A stretch of 39,445 nucleotides of DNA, from the NCBI GenBank assembly GCA_002457365.1, contig NTKP01000010.1:1-39445 (forward strand). The letters run 5' to 3'. Within the stretch, counting starts at the first letter, position 1. Each line of letters starts with the position of its first letter. Of this stretch, positions 17,272-26,800 are shown piece after piece. The DNA is from Rhodothermaeota bacterium MED-G12. Its GTDB lineage: Bacteria; Bacteroidota; Rhodothermia; Balneolales; Balneolaceae. The notes beneath the pieces were generated by a model. It worked only from the letters and a program-made list of their open reading frames with translations. It searched no databases and was not told where the DNA came from. A program made the position numbers and the translations under genes.

Positions 17272-17727
17272 ATGGAAACCAGCACGGAAAAAATCTTCGA
17301 ATTAGCACAGCAATGTGCTTCCTCGCACGGTGTGTTTGTGGTAGATGTGGAAATCAAACACACTACGCCCATGGAGTTGTGGATTTATCTCGACAAAGAA
17401 GAGGAGGATCTATCCATTGATGTTTGTTCTAAAATTAGCCGTGAATTGGGCTTTTTACTTGAGGCTTTTGATGTAGAACTAGGTCGTTACCGGCTCAATG
17501 TTTCTTCACCAGGGTTGAGTAGACCTTTGAGTGATATTCGTCAATATCCCAAGAACGTAGGTCGTACTTGCAGAGTGCGATATCGAAAAGACAATGAAGA
17601 AGTTGATAAAGTCATGGGGCAATTGAAGGAAGTTGACTCCGCGAATATTCAACTAATCGTTGAAGATGAAACCATAGTAATACCCTTTGCTCACATTATT
17701 GAAGCCAAAATTATCCCTACAATCTAA
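17272..17727 (+). CDS. rimP: Ribosome maturation factor RimP
   Basis: 151 residues. RimP helps assemble the 30S subunit. Recognisable parts are VVDVEIKHTTPMELWIYLDKEE, DVCSKISRELGFLLEAFD and the strongly conserved YRLNVSSPGLSRPL at about 74-87, followed by a C-terminal SH3-like small barrel (VGRTCRVRYRK, QLIVEDETIVIPFAHIIEAKI). Length and order are normal for the family. It is the first gene of the rimP-nusA-infB-rbfA-truB-ribF-rpsO-pnp cluster and is preceded by the leader hairpin described above. nusA starts 17 bases after its stop. Confidence 0.95.
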   Translation: METSTEKIFELAQQCASSHGVFVVDVEIKHTTPMELWIYLDKEEEDLSIDVCSKISRELGFLLEAFDVELGRYRLNVSSPGLSRPLSDIRQYPKNVGRTCRVRYRKDNEEVDKVMGQLKEVDSANIQLIVEDETIVIPFAHIIEAKIIPTI

Positions 17728-17744
17728 CTTTAAATTTCACCTCA

Positions 17745-18995
17745 ATGCAGCCTGATTTTTCTAAACAAATTATTTCCTCTTTTGCTGAAATAGCAAAAGA
17801 AAAAGGTATTGATCGAGATCTTCTGTTAACCATATTGGAAGATGTATTTAGAACAATGATTCGAAAGAAATACGAAACGGATGATGCGTTTTCGGTGATT
17901 TTGAATGCAGATAGAGGAGAAATTCAAATTCTGCATGTACAGGAAGTTGTACCAGCAGAGGAATTAGCGGATCCTGTAGGTGAAATAGTGTTAGAAGATG
18001 CTCAAAAAATAGATCCTGACATCGAATTGTACGATGAGTTAGCTCAGGAAGTTAACATTTTGGATTTTGGACGCAGAGCGGTGAATATGGCTCGTCAACA
18101 GTTAGCGCAACGCATCCGAGAAATTGAGAAAGACAACATCTATGAAGATTATACCGATCGAGTTGGCGAAATCATTCTGGGTGATGTTTATCAGGTGCGT
18201 CACAATAAAGACATTCTTGTGAATCATAATGGGGTAGAACTCTTACTACCTCGAAATGAACAAATTTATAAAGACCGATACAGGAAAGGAGATACCATTC
18301 GTGCCGTTGTAACTGGTGTGCACATGAAAAATGGCAACCCTACCGTAATTATTTCTAGGACTTCTGAACTCTTTTTGGAACGTTTATTTGAAAATGAGAT
18401 TCCTGAAGTATTTGACGGTATTATCGACTTAGTCAAAGTAGCCCGAGCCCCTGGTGATCGTTCCAAAGTGGCTGTTCAGTCACACGATGAGCGAATCGAT
18501 CCCGTTGGCGCTTGTGTTGGCATGAAAGGTATTCGAATTCACGCGATTGTTAGGGAATTACAGAACGAGAATATTGATGTAATCAATTACACCAAAGATC
18601 GAGTTGAATTCATTAAAAGAGCACTTCAGCCTGCTGACGTGATGAAAGTTGAGTTAGACGAAAAGGGAGAAAAAGCTAGTGTTTTAGTGCCTGCTGATCA
18701 GGTTTCTAAAGCTATCGGTAAAGGTGGTGTTAACATTCGTCTTGCCTCAAAATTATCGGAATGTGAAATTGATGTTTATCGAGAAGTAGAAGAAGAAGAT
18801 GATATCGATTTAGCTGAGTTCACAGATGATTTTGGTGACCAAACCATTCAACTTCTTTTTTCAATTGGTTGTGATACGGCTCGTGCGGTGTTGGAACTGA
18901 GTGCCGATGAAATTGTTAGTCGAACCAACGATGAAATAGATGAAGCATTGGCTCGTAAAATTATTGAAGTCATTGCCTACGAATTTGAGGATTAG
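17745..18995 (+). CDS. nusA: Transcription termination/antitermination factor NusA
   Basis: 416 residues. NusA binds RNA polymerase and nascent RNA and modulates pausing, termination and antitermination. The order is: N-terminal polymerase-binding domain (about 1-125), S1 domain (about 135-200, VGEIILGDVYQVRHNKDILV), KH1 (VDLVKVARAPGDRSKVAVQ, DPVGACVGMKGIRI) and KH2 (ASVLVPADQVSKAIGKGGVNIRLA). After an acidic linker comes one short helical region (LLFSIGCDTARAVLELS). It lacks the two long acidic C-terminal repeats of the 495-residue E. coli protein, which is common outside Proteobacteria. The terminator-like hairpin before rimP could be a site of NusA autoregulation. Confidence 0.96.
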   Translation: MQPDFSKQIISSFAEIAKEKGIDRDLLLTILEDVFRTMIRKKYETDDAFSVILNADRGEIQILHVQEVVPAEELADPVGEIVLEDAQKIDPDIELYDELAQEVNILDFGRRAVNMARQQLAQRIREIEKDNIYEDYTDRVGEIILGDVYQVRHNKDILVNHNGVELLLPRNEQIYKDRYRKGDTIRAVVTGVHMKNGNPTVIISRTSELFLERLFENEIPEVFDGIIDLVKVARAPGDRSKVAVQSHDERIDPVGACVGMKGIRIHAIVRELQNENIDVINYTKDRVEFIKRALQPADVMKVELDEKGEKASVLVPADQVSKAIGKGGVNIRLASKLSECEIDVYREVEEEDDIDLAEFTDDFGDQTIQLLFSIGCDTARAVLELSADEIVSRTNDEIDEALARKIIEVIAYEFED

Positions 18996-19051
18996 AATTG
19001 TACAATTCAATCATAAATTGGTAGTTTAGACCGTATACAAAACACTTATAC

Positions 19052-21964
19052 ATGCCCATAAATAGACCCAAACCGTTATTCAAAGTAGCTTCTGAATTCA
19101 ATGTATCTACTCAATCTATTGTAGACACATTAGAAGACAAAGGACTTACTGCCTCCAATCGTCCAAACTTTAAGATTACACCCGACATGTATGTTGTCTT
19201 AGAGCAGGTTTATGGGGAAGACAAAGCCAAAAGCGCAGATCATGAACGCGCTAAAGAAGCATACGAGTCAAGACGCAATCAAATGATGAATCAGCGTAAT
19301 GACAGTGTTACGGTGGATCAATTTTTAGAGCCATTAGAAGACGAAGAGCCAGAAGATAAAACACCTACAGCCTCAATTGAAGATGATCTACTTGGTGGAC
19401 TTGAACCCGTGGATGAGGATTCCGCTCCTAGCCAAGTGGAGGTGACAGAAGAAACCTCTAGCGAAGATCAGATTGCTGAAGACAAAGTTGAAGTGGATTT
19501 AGAGACAGAAAATGAAGAAGAACGAACTAATAGCGTTACTGAGGTTGTAGAAGAAAAATTAACAAGCTCCTCGGTCTCTACAAATTCTGATGACGAAGTT
19601 GCCTCTGATGAGTACAAAGAAGTTAATGAGACTGAAAAGGTGACTTCTGAATCTAAAACGACTGCAGCTAGTACATTAACTGAGCAAACAACTGAATCCA
19701 CTAGTGAGGATTCATCCAAAGATGTTAAGGATGAGCAAACAGTTGTAGAAGCAAAACAAGATGTTGAGGAAAAGGGTGAAGAGACTACTCCACCACAGAA
19801 ACCAACATCGGATGCAGAAAGTGAAGAAGACATTATTCGAGGGCGTGCTGGTAAGCTTAAGGGAACAATAGTATTAGGTAAAGCTGCATTTACAAGTGAT
19901 ATAAGTTCTGATGGACAACCTAGAAAGAAGAGAAAGCGTAAGAAGGACCGACCTGATACACCAGCGGGAACCCAAGAAAAATCTACTACTAAACCTACTG
20001 TAACTACAAAGAAGAAGTCTAAAAAGAAGGTTAGTAAAACCGAAGTAGATGAGATTGATGTAGATCGTATGATGAAAGAAACGCTGAAAAAAATTCAGGG
20101 TGGTTCTACGGTCGGAAATAAACGAGGCAAGAGAAGAAGACAACGTAAGGAAGAAAGAGAAGAGGAATTACAGTTACAGCAAGAACAAGATGCGCAAGGT
20201 AATTCAGTTATCGAGGTTACTGAGTTTATAACTGCGAATGATTTAGCAGAAGAACTTGAGGTAAGTGTGACAGATATCATTTCTGCCTGTATGAGTATTG
20301 GACTCATGATTACGATTAATCAACGTTTAGATGCCGGAACTATTGAGTTAGTTTCTGAGGAGTTTGGTAAAGAAGTTGTCTTTATCGATGCAGAGGAAAT
20401 GGTTGAAGAGTTTGAAGAAGAAGTCGATGACGAAGCTGATTTACAAGGTAGAGCACCCATTATTACAGTAATGGGCCATGTTGACCACGGTAAGACTTCT
20501 TTGTTAGATTATATTCGAGAAGCACGAGTAGCAGAGGGTGAAGCTGGGGGTATCACTCAGCATGTTGGAGCCTATGAGGTTTTGCATAACGAAAAGAAAA
20601 TCACCTTCCTAGATACACCGGGTCACGAGGCGTTTACCGCTATGCGTTCACGTGGAGCACAAGCAACGGATATCGTAATTCTTGTTGTTGCTGCTGATGA
20701 CTCGGTTATGCCTCAGACTATTGAAGCGATTAATCACGCGAAGGCGGCTGGTGTTCCAATGGTAGTTGCCATTAATAAAATGGACAAACCTGGTGCCTCA
20801 CCAGATAAGATAAAACAGCAGTTATCCGACCATTCGGTTATTGTCGAAGACTGGGGAGGATCTACACAGTTCGCATTGGTGTCAGCCAAAACGGGTATGG
20901 GAATTGCCGATTTACTTGAAAAAGTAGTGATTGAAGCAGAATTATTAGAATTAAAGGCTAATCCCGATCGCCGTGCTGATGGTGTAGTCCTTGAATCTAG
21001 ATTAGATAAGGGTAAAGGTATTGTGGCTAATATCTTGGTCCAGAATGGTACACTTAATGTAGGGGATCCATTTGTCGCTGGACCTTGTTATGGTAGAGTT
21101 CGAGCTATGGAGAACGATTTAGGTGTACGAATCACAGAAGCAGGACCCGCAACACCTGTACAGCTAACAGGATTTGATGAAATGCCTCAAGCAGGTGATA
21201 AAATACGTGTTGCAACCGATGAGAAAGCTGCAAAAGAAATAGCGAATCAACGTCAACAAATTCGCCGTGAACAAGCGCTCAGAAAAACCAAACATATGAC
21301 GCTGGATGACTTATCCAGAAGAATGGCCTTAGGTGAAGTATCTGAGCTCAACATCATTATTAAAGCAGATGTAGATGGCTCAATTGAAGCTCTATCTGGT
21401 GCACTGCAAAAACTAGGAACCGAGGAAGTATCCGTGAGTATTATTCACACAGGTGCTGGTGCCATATCGGAATCGGACGTTCTTCTAGCTTCTGCATCCG
21501 ATGCTATTATTATTGGTTTCCAAGTTCGACCTACCGCACAGGCTAGAAAACTTGCGGAGAACGAGGAAATCGATGTGCGATTATTTAGTGTAATCTACGA
21601 TGCGGTGGATGAAGTAAGAGATGCACTTGAAGGCTTGTTATCTCCCGAAATAAAAGAACAGATCATGGGTTCTGTAGAAGTACGAGAGATATTCAAAGTA
21701 TCAAAAGTAGGTACCATTGCAGGATGTTATGTTACCGATGGTAAAATTGACCGAAATAACCCACTGCGCATCATACGAGATGGAGTTGTTATCTATGATG
21801 GTGAAATTGGGGCTTTAAAACGTTTCAAGGAAGATGTAAAAGAGGTGAGTTCTGGTTACGAATGTGGAATCAGTATTCGGAATTATAATGACTTAAAGGT
21901 TGGAGACTCCTTTGAAAGCTATAAAATGACCGAAGAAAAACGAACCTTAGACGAATCAAATTAA
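19052..21964 (+). CDS. infB: Translation initiation factor IF-2
   Basis: 970 residues. IF-2 is the GTPase that brings initiator tRNA to the 30S subunit and promotes subunit joining. The small N-terminal fold (KPLFKVASEFNVSTQSIVDTL) is followed by a long low-complexity segment, acidic and Ser/Thr-rich at about 85-265, then strongly basic at about 285-370. A second IF2-N fold (VTEFITANDLAEELEVSV) precedes the G domain: GHVDHGKT at 475-482, the DTPGHEAF switch, NKMD and SAKTG. Domains II, III and IV follow (FEGLLSPEIKEQIMGSVEVREIFKVSKVG). The length is typical for long bacterial forms. rbfA begins one base after its stop. Confidence 0.97.
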   Translation: MPINRPKPLFKVASEFNVSTQSIVDTLEDKGLTASNRPNFKITPDMYVVLEQVYGEDKAKSADHERAKEAYESRRNQMMNQRNDSVTVDQFLEPLEDEEPEDKTPTASIEDDLLGGLEPVDEDSAPSQVEVTEETSSEDQIAEDKVEVDLETENEEERTNSVTEVVEEKLTSSSVSTNSDDEVASDEYKEVNETEKVTSESKTTAASTLTEQTTESTSEDSSKDVKDEQTVVEAKQDVEEKGEETTPPQKPTSDAESEEDIIRGRAGKLKGTIVLGKAAFTSDISSDGQPRKKRKRKKDRPDTPAGTQEKSTTKPTVTTKKKSKKKVSKTEVDEIDVDRMMKETLKKIQGGSTVGNKRGKRRRQRKEEREEELQLQQEQDAQGNSVIEVTEFITANDLAEELEVSVTDIISACMSIGLMITINQRLDAGTIELVSEEFGKEVVFIDAEEMVEEFEEEVDDEADLQGRAPIITVMGHVDHGKTSLLDYIREARVAEGEAGGITQHVGAYEVLHNEKKITFLDTPGHEAFTAMRSRGAQATDIVILVVAADDSVMPQTIEAINHAKAAGVPMVVAINKMDKPGASPDKIKQQLSDHSVIVEDWGGSTQFALVSAKTGMGIADLLEKVVIEAELLELKANPDRRADGVVLESRLDKGKGIVANILVQNGTLNVGDPFVAGPCYGRVRAMENDLGVRITEAGPATPVQLTGFDEMPQAGDKIRVATDEKAAKEIANQRQQIRREQALRKTKHMTLDDLSRRMALGEVSELNIIIKADVDGSIEALSGALQKLGTEEVSVSIIHTGAGAISESDVLLASASDAIIIGFQVRPTAQARKLAENEEIDVRLFSVIYDAVDEVRDALEGLLSPEIKEQIMGSVEVREIFKVSKVGTIAGCYVTDGKIDRNNPLRIIRDGVVIYDGEIGALKRFKEDVKEVSSGYECGISIRNYNDLKVGDSFESYKMTEEKRTLDESN

Positions 21965-21965
21965 C

Positions 21966-22310
21966 ATGAGTATCCGCTTACAACGGTTAAATGAGTTATT
22001 TCGTCGAGATTTAGGGGAAATTATTCAGCGTAACTTCCAGCCTGATGGGTGTTTTGTAACCATCACTAAAGTGCAGTTAAGCCCTGATTTATCGATAGCT
22101 AAAGTATATTTAAGCGTTTTTTCGCCAAACCGTGATCCCAAAACAATATATTCGTATTTGGATGATCAACAAAAGCAGATCAAATTTGAGTTAGCCTCTC
22201 GGATACGAAATCAAGTACGTAAAATACCTGAGCTTCATTTTTATGAAGACGATACTAGTGAATACGTAGACTCTATAGAACAGCTATTTAAAAAAATAGA
22301 AAAGAAGTAA
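21966..22310 (+). CDS. rbfA: 30S ribosome-binding factor RbfA
   Basis: 114 residues, normal for the family. RbfA binds the late 30S precursor near 16S helix 1 and is needed for maturation and cold growth. It has the KH-like fold with RLQRLNELFRRDLGEIIQ at the start, FVTITKVQLSPDLSIAKVYLSVF in the middle and VRKIPELHFYEDDTSEYVDSIEQLFKKI at the end. The start codon follows the infB stop by one base, so translation is probably coupled; truB starts 20 bases later. Confidence 0.94.
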   Translation: MSIRLQRLNELFRRDLGEIIQRNFQPDGCFVTITKVQLSPDLSIAKVYLSVFSPNRDPKTIYSYLDDQQKQIKFELASRIRNQVRKIPELHFYEDDTSEYVDSIEQLFKKIEKK

Positions 22311-22330
22311 TAGGTGATTACGCTAGTTGT

Positions 22331-23050
22331 ATGCAATGGACTGATTTTCCAATTTTTGACTCGTTAAACTTTCCTTCTGAGTTTGACGCCACAGATACTT
22401 TAGCTGGTATACTTCTAGTTAATAAACCATTGGGTTGGACTAGTTTTGATGTGGTTAAATATGTCCGTTCCCGAATTCAAAGAAAAAAGGTGGGACATGC
22501 TGGAACATTGGATCCTATGGCAGATGGGTTGTTGGTTTTGTGCTTTGGGAAGGCCACGAAAAGTATCGATCAAATTCAGTCACAAACCAAAGAATATATA
22601 GCCCAGATAAAGTTTGGTGCAAGCACACCAAGCTATGACGCTGAAACAGAGGTCGATGAAGTAGCTGACTATAAACATATCCATTTACAAGATATTCAAC
22701 GGGTTTTACTTGCTCATTTTAACGGTGAAATTCAACAAATACCACCTATGTATTCAGCGTTAAAACGAGATGGTAAAAAGCTGTATGAATTGGCACGTAA
22801 AGGTAAAACTATTGCGTTAGAATCACGGCCGGTTCACATTTATTCAAGCCATATTCACTCATTCAAGGATGACACATTAGAACTCACGATCAGCTGCTCC
22901 AAAGGAACTTATATTCGTAGCATAGCCCATGATCTTGGAATTGCATTAGGATCACGTGCTCATCTTTGCGGGTTAAAAAGAACTAAAATTGGTGATTTTG
23001 AGTCAGAAAAAGCTATTGAAATCAATGTTTTTGATTCTTTAAACAACTAA
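22331..23050 (+). CDS. truB: tRNA pseudouridine-55 synthase
   Basis: 239 residues. TruB converts uridine 55 in the T-loop of tRNAs to pseudouridine. Motifs are GILLVNKPLGWTSFDVV, KVGHAGTLDPMADGLL with catalytic Asp61, TKEYIAQIKFGASTPSYD, IQQIPPMYSALKRDGKKLYELARKG and the C-terminal SCSKGTYIRSIAHDLG. It is shorter than E. coli TruB (314) because it ends soon after the catalytic core, lacking a full PUA domain, as in many Bacteroidota. It sits in its usual place between rbfA and ribF. Confidence 0.95.
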   Translation: MQWTDFPIFDSLNFPSEFDATDTLAGILLVNKPLGWTSFDVVKYVRSRIQRKKVGHAGTLDPMADGLLVLCFGKATKSIDQIQSQTKEYIAQIKFGASTPSYDAETEVDEVADYKHIHLQDIQRVLLAHFNGEIQQIPPMYSALKRDGKKLYELARKGKTIALESRPVHIYSSHIHSFKDDTLELTISCSKGTYIRSIAHDLGIALGSRAHLCGLKRTKIGDFESEKAIEINVFDSLNN

Positions 23051-23074
23051 TATTCTCTCAAATTTATTGATTGT

Positions 23075-24016
23075 ATGACAGAGATTTGCTACATCGATGA
23101 CATCATTTATCAAAAGGATACCGTACTAACAGTGGGTACATTTGATGGTATACATCAAGGTCATCTGTCACTGATGAAGCGGCTTGTTCAAAAGGCTAAA
23201 CAACATACATGTAGAAGTGTGGTAGTTAGCTTTGATCCACATCCTAGAAGCATTATTCATGCGGGTGATGATGGTATCAAATTATTAACGACCTTGGAAG
23301 AACGCTCAAGGCATTTGAGTGAAATAGGTGTAGATGTTTTGTGTGTCATCCCATTCACACGAGATTTTTCTCTTCAAAATTCAGAAGAATTTGTAACCAA
23401 TATACTATCCGCTAAAATTGGCCTATCGTATTTTATTATTGGGTATGATCATCACTTTGGAAAGAATAGAGATGGGAATGCCCAAACCTTGCAGAAAATG
23501 TCGTCACATCTAAACTTTGAGGTTGAGATAGTGGACAAAAAAGAAATGGGGGATTTAACGATTAGTAGTACTAAGATTCGCCAATCTCTAGAAATACATG
23601 GAAATGCTATCCAAGCAGAAGAATTCTTGGGCAGACCATATAGCTTTGAGGGCGTAGTAGTGCATGGTGACGAACGAGGTAGAACTATAGGATTCCCAAC
23701 AGCGAACATTCAGTTAAGTCATAGAGATAAGCTCATACCAAGAGAGGGTATCTATGCGGTTCTTGCGCAATTAGATGGCCATATGTACAAGGGGATGATG
23801 AACATAGGTAATAGACCGACTTTCAATGGGCAAAATCAACGAATTGAGGTTCATTTATTTTCATTCAATGAACAAATTTATGGGCAAAATCTTAGAGTAT
23901 TCTTAATAGATCGAATTCGTGATGAGCAAAAGTTTACTAGTTCAAATGAATTAGTTGCCCAGCTAAATTTAGACATGAAGAAAAGTCTAGAAATATTAGA
24001 AGAGCGACATATTTAA
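23075..24016 (+). CDS. ribF: Bifunctional riboflavin kinase / FAD synthetase
   Basis: 313 residues. The N-terminal nucleotidyltransferase domain makes FAD from FMN and ATP (VGTFDGIHQGHLSLM, VVVSFDPHPRSI, IIGYDHHFGKNRDGN, SSTKIRQSLE). The C-terminal domain phosphorylates riboflavin (FEGVVVHGDERGRTIGFPTANI, GIYAVLAQLDG, GMMNIGNRPTF, IEVHLFSFNEQIYGQ). Both active sites look intact and the length is normal. It follows truB by 24 bases. No FMN riboswitch is seen before it, consistent with expression from the translation operon. Confidence 0.95.
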   Translation: MTEICYIDDIIYQKDTVLTVGTFDGIHQGHLSLMKRLVQKAKQHTCRSVVVSFDPHPRSIIHAGDDGIKLLTTLEERSRHLSEIGVDVLCVIPFTRDFSLQNSEEFVTNILSAKIGLSYFIIGYDHHFGKNRDGNAQTLQKMSSHLNFEVEIVDKKEMGDLTISSTKIRQSLEIHGNAIQAEEFLGRPYSFEGVVVHGDERGRTIGFPTANIQLSHRDKLIPREGIYAVLAQLDGHMYKGMMNIGNRPTFNGQNQRIEVHLFSFNEQIYGQNLRVFLIDRIRDEQKFTSSNELVAQLNLDMKKSLEILEERHI

Positions 24017-24040
24017 TTTGCAAGTAGCTGTTTAGAATTA

Positions 24041-24071
24041 TTGTTCTGTTGCATAAAAAAGCTTATATTTT
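24041..24071 (+). promoter_or_regulatory. Possible promoter for rpsO
   Basis: TTG at 24041-24043, 20 bases, then TATATTTT at 24064-24071, similar to the Bacteroidota TTG / TAnnTTTG pattern. It lies in the 89-base gap between ribF and rpsO, with a predicted start about 30 bases before the rpsO ATG. An internal promoter here would fit the terminator just after rpsO. Tentative. Confidence 0.35.
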
Positions 24072-24105
24072 AAGACTAATATAGAATTGATAACATTCCA
24101 ATTAC

Positions 24106-24375
24106 ATGAGCATAACCGCAGAAGAAAAAAAAGAACTTTTCACCAATTTTGGTGGTGACAGTACCAATACGGGATCAACCGAAGGGCAAATAGCCTTATT
24201 CACCCACCGAATTAATCATCTTACAGAACACTTAAAGTCTAATAAAAAAGACCATTCCTCACGAAGAGGTTTGCTTAAGTTAGTAGGTAAACGACGTCGT
24301 TTACTTAATTATTTAATGAAAAACGATATCGAAAAGTACAGAGTCCTTATAAAAGAACTTGGTATTCGTAAATAA
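24106..24375 (+). CDS. rpsO: 30S ribosomal protein S15
   Basis: 89 residues, the normal length. S15 is a primary 16S rRNA binder that nucleates the 30S platform. Key parts: [21 protein letters not shown], the rRNA-contacting [22 protein letters not shown] and the C-terminal [13 protein letters not shown] weak terminator follows, and pnp comes next, the common rpsO-pnp arrangement. In E. coli S15 represses its own translation through an upstream RNA fold; I did not identify such a fold here. Confidence 0.97.
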   Translation: MSITAEEKKELFTNFGGDSTNTGSTEGQIALFTHRINHLTEHLKSNKKDHSSRRGLLKLVGKRRRLLNYLMKNDIEKYRVLIKELGIRK

Positions 24376-24379
24376 ATCG

Positions 24380-24407
24380 AAAGGCTCCACACTGGAGCTT
24401 TTTTTAT
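24380..24407 (+). terminator. Hairpin with T-run between rpsO and pnp
   Basis: GGCTCC and GGAGC form a short stem around ACACT, followed by seven Ts. The stem is only five to eight pairs (one bulge), so termination may be partial and let some transcription continue into pnp. Confidence 0.7.
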
Positions 24408-24467
24408 AAATATTTTCTCTCACAAAACAACTATGTTTGTGGGATAAAGCAACAAAAGAGATAAATA

Positions 24468-26576
24468 ATGAAAGAAGATTTTAGAAGTATTGAATTTGCA
24501 CCAGGCAAATCACTGTCGGTCGAGACAGGTAGAATAGCAAAGCAAGCCGATGGTTCCGTAGTGGTTCGTATGGGTGACACTATGGTATTATGTACCGCAG
24601 TAAGTGCAAAAGAACCAAAACCGGGTCAGAACTTTTTCCCATTAACGGTCGACCATAAGGAAAGTTTTTCAGCTGCTGGGCGTTTTCCTGGTGGTTTTAT
24701 GAAGAGAGAAGGGAGATCAAACGAAAAAGAGATTTTATCCAGTCGATTAATTGACCGTGTCCTTCGCCCACTATTCCCTAAAGGCTATTACAACGATACG
24801 CAAGTAATTAGTTCAGTAATTTCCTCCGATGATGAGAATGATGGTGATGTATTAGGTGCCGTTGGTGCTAGTTTGGCACTACACTTATCCGATGTCCCTT
24901 TCGACGGCCCAATGGGTGAGGTTCGAGTTGGTAGAATTAATGGTGAGTATATTATTAATCCTACAGTGACTGAATTAAAAGAATCCGATATTGATATGGT
25001 GGTAGGTGGTACCCGGGATTCTGTTTTAATGATCGAAGGTGAAATGGATGAGATTTCTGAAATTGAAATGCTCGAAGCCATCAAAATAGCCCATGCTTCT
25101 ATCGCTAAATTATGTGATTTCCAAGATGAATTACGTAAAGAATTAGGCAAAGAAAAACGTGAGTTTATACCGGCTAAAGCTGATGAAACTGTTGAATCAG
25201 AAGTTAAAACTTTAGCAGAAGAAAAAATGAAGGCGGTCATTGGTATTGGTCTTGGTAAAGAAGAGTACAATGCCAAAATCAAAGAAATTAAAGATGCAGC
25301 CATTGCTAGCCTTGAAGAACAAGAAAAGGATGAAGCATTCATCTCAGAAGCAAAAGGATTGTTGAGTCAGATTGAGAAAGATGAGCTGCGGAACATGATT
25401 TTAACTCAAAAAAGACGTATTGATGGGCGATCACCAGTAGATATTAGAGATATCTGGACTCAAGTTGGTTATATCCCTCGAACACATGGTTCTTCCATTT
25501 TTACCAGAGGAGAGACTCAAGCTCTTGTGTCCGTTACCTTGGGAACAAAAAGAGATGAACAAAATGTAGATACTCTTTTTGATCAGGAAGCAAAAAAGTT
25601 TATGCTCCACTACAATTTCCCACCTTACTCGGTGGGAGAAGCTGGTTTTATGCGAGGCCCTGGACGACGAGAAATTGGACATGGACACCTAGCAGAACGA
25701 GCACTTCGGAAAATGATGCCTAGTTTTGACGAGTTTAGCTACGTGGTACGTGTAATCTCGGATATAACTGAATCCAATGGTTCATCTTCAATGGCTTCTG
25801 TATGTGGAGGCTCATTGGCATTGATGGACGCAGGTGTTCCCCTTAAAAAACCAGTAGCCGGGATTGCTATGGGTATGATTGTCGGTGATGAACATACAGT
25901 GGTGTTATCAGACATTCGTGGTGAAGAAGATTTCATGGGTGATATGGATTTTAAAACCGCTGGTTCCGTCGATGGTATTACCGCCTGTCAAATGGATATG
26001 AAAGTTCAAGGTATTAGTTTTGAGATAATCGAGGAAGCCTTAGAGCAAGCTCGAGTTGGACGACTACATATCCTTGAAAGAATGGCAGAGAGTATCTCTG
26101 TTGCACGTACAGAACTCTCGCAGTATGCTCCACAATTCCTAAAAATGGAAATTGATGGTAGTGACATTGGTGCGGTTATCGGCCCTGGCGGGAAGGTAAT
26201 ACAAACTCTTCAAAAAGAGACTGGCACCGAAATTATCATTGAAGAAAATGACAAAGGTAAAGGAGTCATTACTATTTCTGCCAATGATTTAGCAAAAGCG
26301 GAAGAAGCTAAAAAGAGAATAAAAATGATCGTGGGTCATTTAGAAGAAGGCGCCACTTATAAAGGGGTAGTAAAATCTATTAAGGACTTTGGAGCCTTTG
26401 TAGAAGTAGCGCCCGGTAAAGATGGTTTGCTGCATATCTCAGAAATCGATCACAAACGAGTGGAAAAAGTGTCTGATTACCTTGCACTTGGAGACGAAAT
26501 AGATGTTGTTTTACTTAAAGTAGAACATGGTGGAAAATTACGTCTATCCAGAAAAGCACTCATGCCACGTGACTGA
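24468..26576 (+). CDS. pnp: Polyribonucleotide nucleotidyltransferase (PNPase)
   Basis: 702 residues. PNPase degrades RNA 3' to 5' using phosphate and can add 3' tails. The order is: first RNase PH domain (FPLTVDHKESFSAAGRFPGGFMKREGR), the helical linker (about 215-305), second RNase PH domain (SSIFTRGETQALVSVTLG, YSVGEAGFMRGPGRREIGHG, FMGDMDFKTAGS), then KH (SDIGAVIGPGGKVIQTL) and S1 (YKGVVKSIKDFGAFVEVAPG). Both RNA-binding domains are intact and the length is standard. It is the last gene of the rimP-pnp cluster and is followed by a strong terminator. Confidence 0.97.
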   Translation: MKEDFRSIEFAPGKSLSVETGRIAKQADGSVVVRMGDTMVLCTAVSAKEPKPGQNFFPLTVDHKESFSAAGRFPGGFMKREGRSNEKEILSSRLIDRVLRPLFPKGYYNDTQVISSVISSDDENDGDVLGAVGASLALHLSDVPFDGPMGEVRVGRINGEYIINPTVTELKESDIDMVVGGTRDSVLMIEGEMDEISEIEMLEAIKIAHASIAKLCDFQDELRKELGKEKREFIPAKADETVESEVKTLAEEKMKAVIGIGLGKEEYNAKIKEIKDAAIASLEEQEKDEAFISEAKGLLSQIEKDELRNMILTQKRRIDGRSPVDIRDIWTQVGYIPRTHGSSIFTRGETQALVSVTLGTKRDEQNVDTLFDQEAKKFMLHYNFPPYSVGEAGFMRGPGRREIGHGHLAERALRKMMPSFDEFSYVVRVISDITESNGSSSMASVCGGSLALMDAGVPLKKPVAGIAMGMIVGDEHTVVLSDIRGEEDFMGDMDFKTAGSVDGITACQMDMKVQGISFEIIEEALEQARVGRLHILERMAESISVARTELSQYAPQFLKMEIDGSDIGAVIGPGGKVIQTLQKETGTEIIIEENDKGKGVITISANDLAKAEEAKKRIKMIVGHLEEGATYKGVVKSIKDFGAFVEVAPGKDGLLHISEIDHKRVEKVSDYLALGDEIDVVLLKVEHGGKLRLSRKALMPRD

Positions 26577-26600
26577 ACATTACAGTAATGCATTTTCTAT

Positions 26601-26632
26601 AAAAAGGCACTCCATTAGGGAGTGCCTTTTTT
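26601..26632 (+). terminator. Rho-independent terminator after pnp
   Basis: AAAAGGCACTCC pairs with GGGAGTGCCTTTT around a four-base loop, giving a long perfect stem ending in T residues. It closes the translation operon. The rest of the 224-base gap up to 26800 holds no gene I can support. Confidence 0.92.
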
Positions 26633-26800
26633 GGTTAATCAAGCTAATTACTAAGAATCAACGGTAGAAAAGTCAGGTAGATTCTGAGTGATTGCTGTAT
26701 CTTTACATTTCGGAATAATAATGAATAGTAAAAACGAGCGCTTGAATAGACTTGTTAAATAGCGCTATCCAAATTTCGCTAGAGTTAATACCTTATATAT

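Noticed and set aside
19468..19833. Ser-rich open frame on the minus strand inside infB.
   Set aside because: It is the antisense shadow of the acidic Ser/Thr/Glu-rich segment of IF-2; no ribosome site or family.
24788..25342. 184-codon open frame on the minus strand inside pnp.
   Set aside because: Antisense to conserved PNPase domains, with composition expected from the opposite strand.
26721..26762. A 13-codon ORF (MNSKNERLNRLVK) downstream of a TATCTTTA sequence before the M16 gene.
   Set aside because: No ribosome site, no TTG element at proper spacing, and no leader-peptide feature such as runs of one amino acid.
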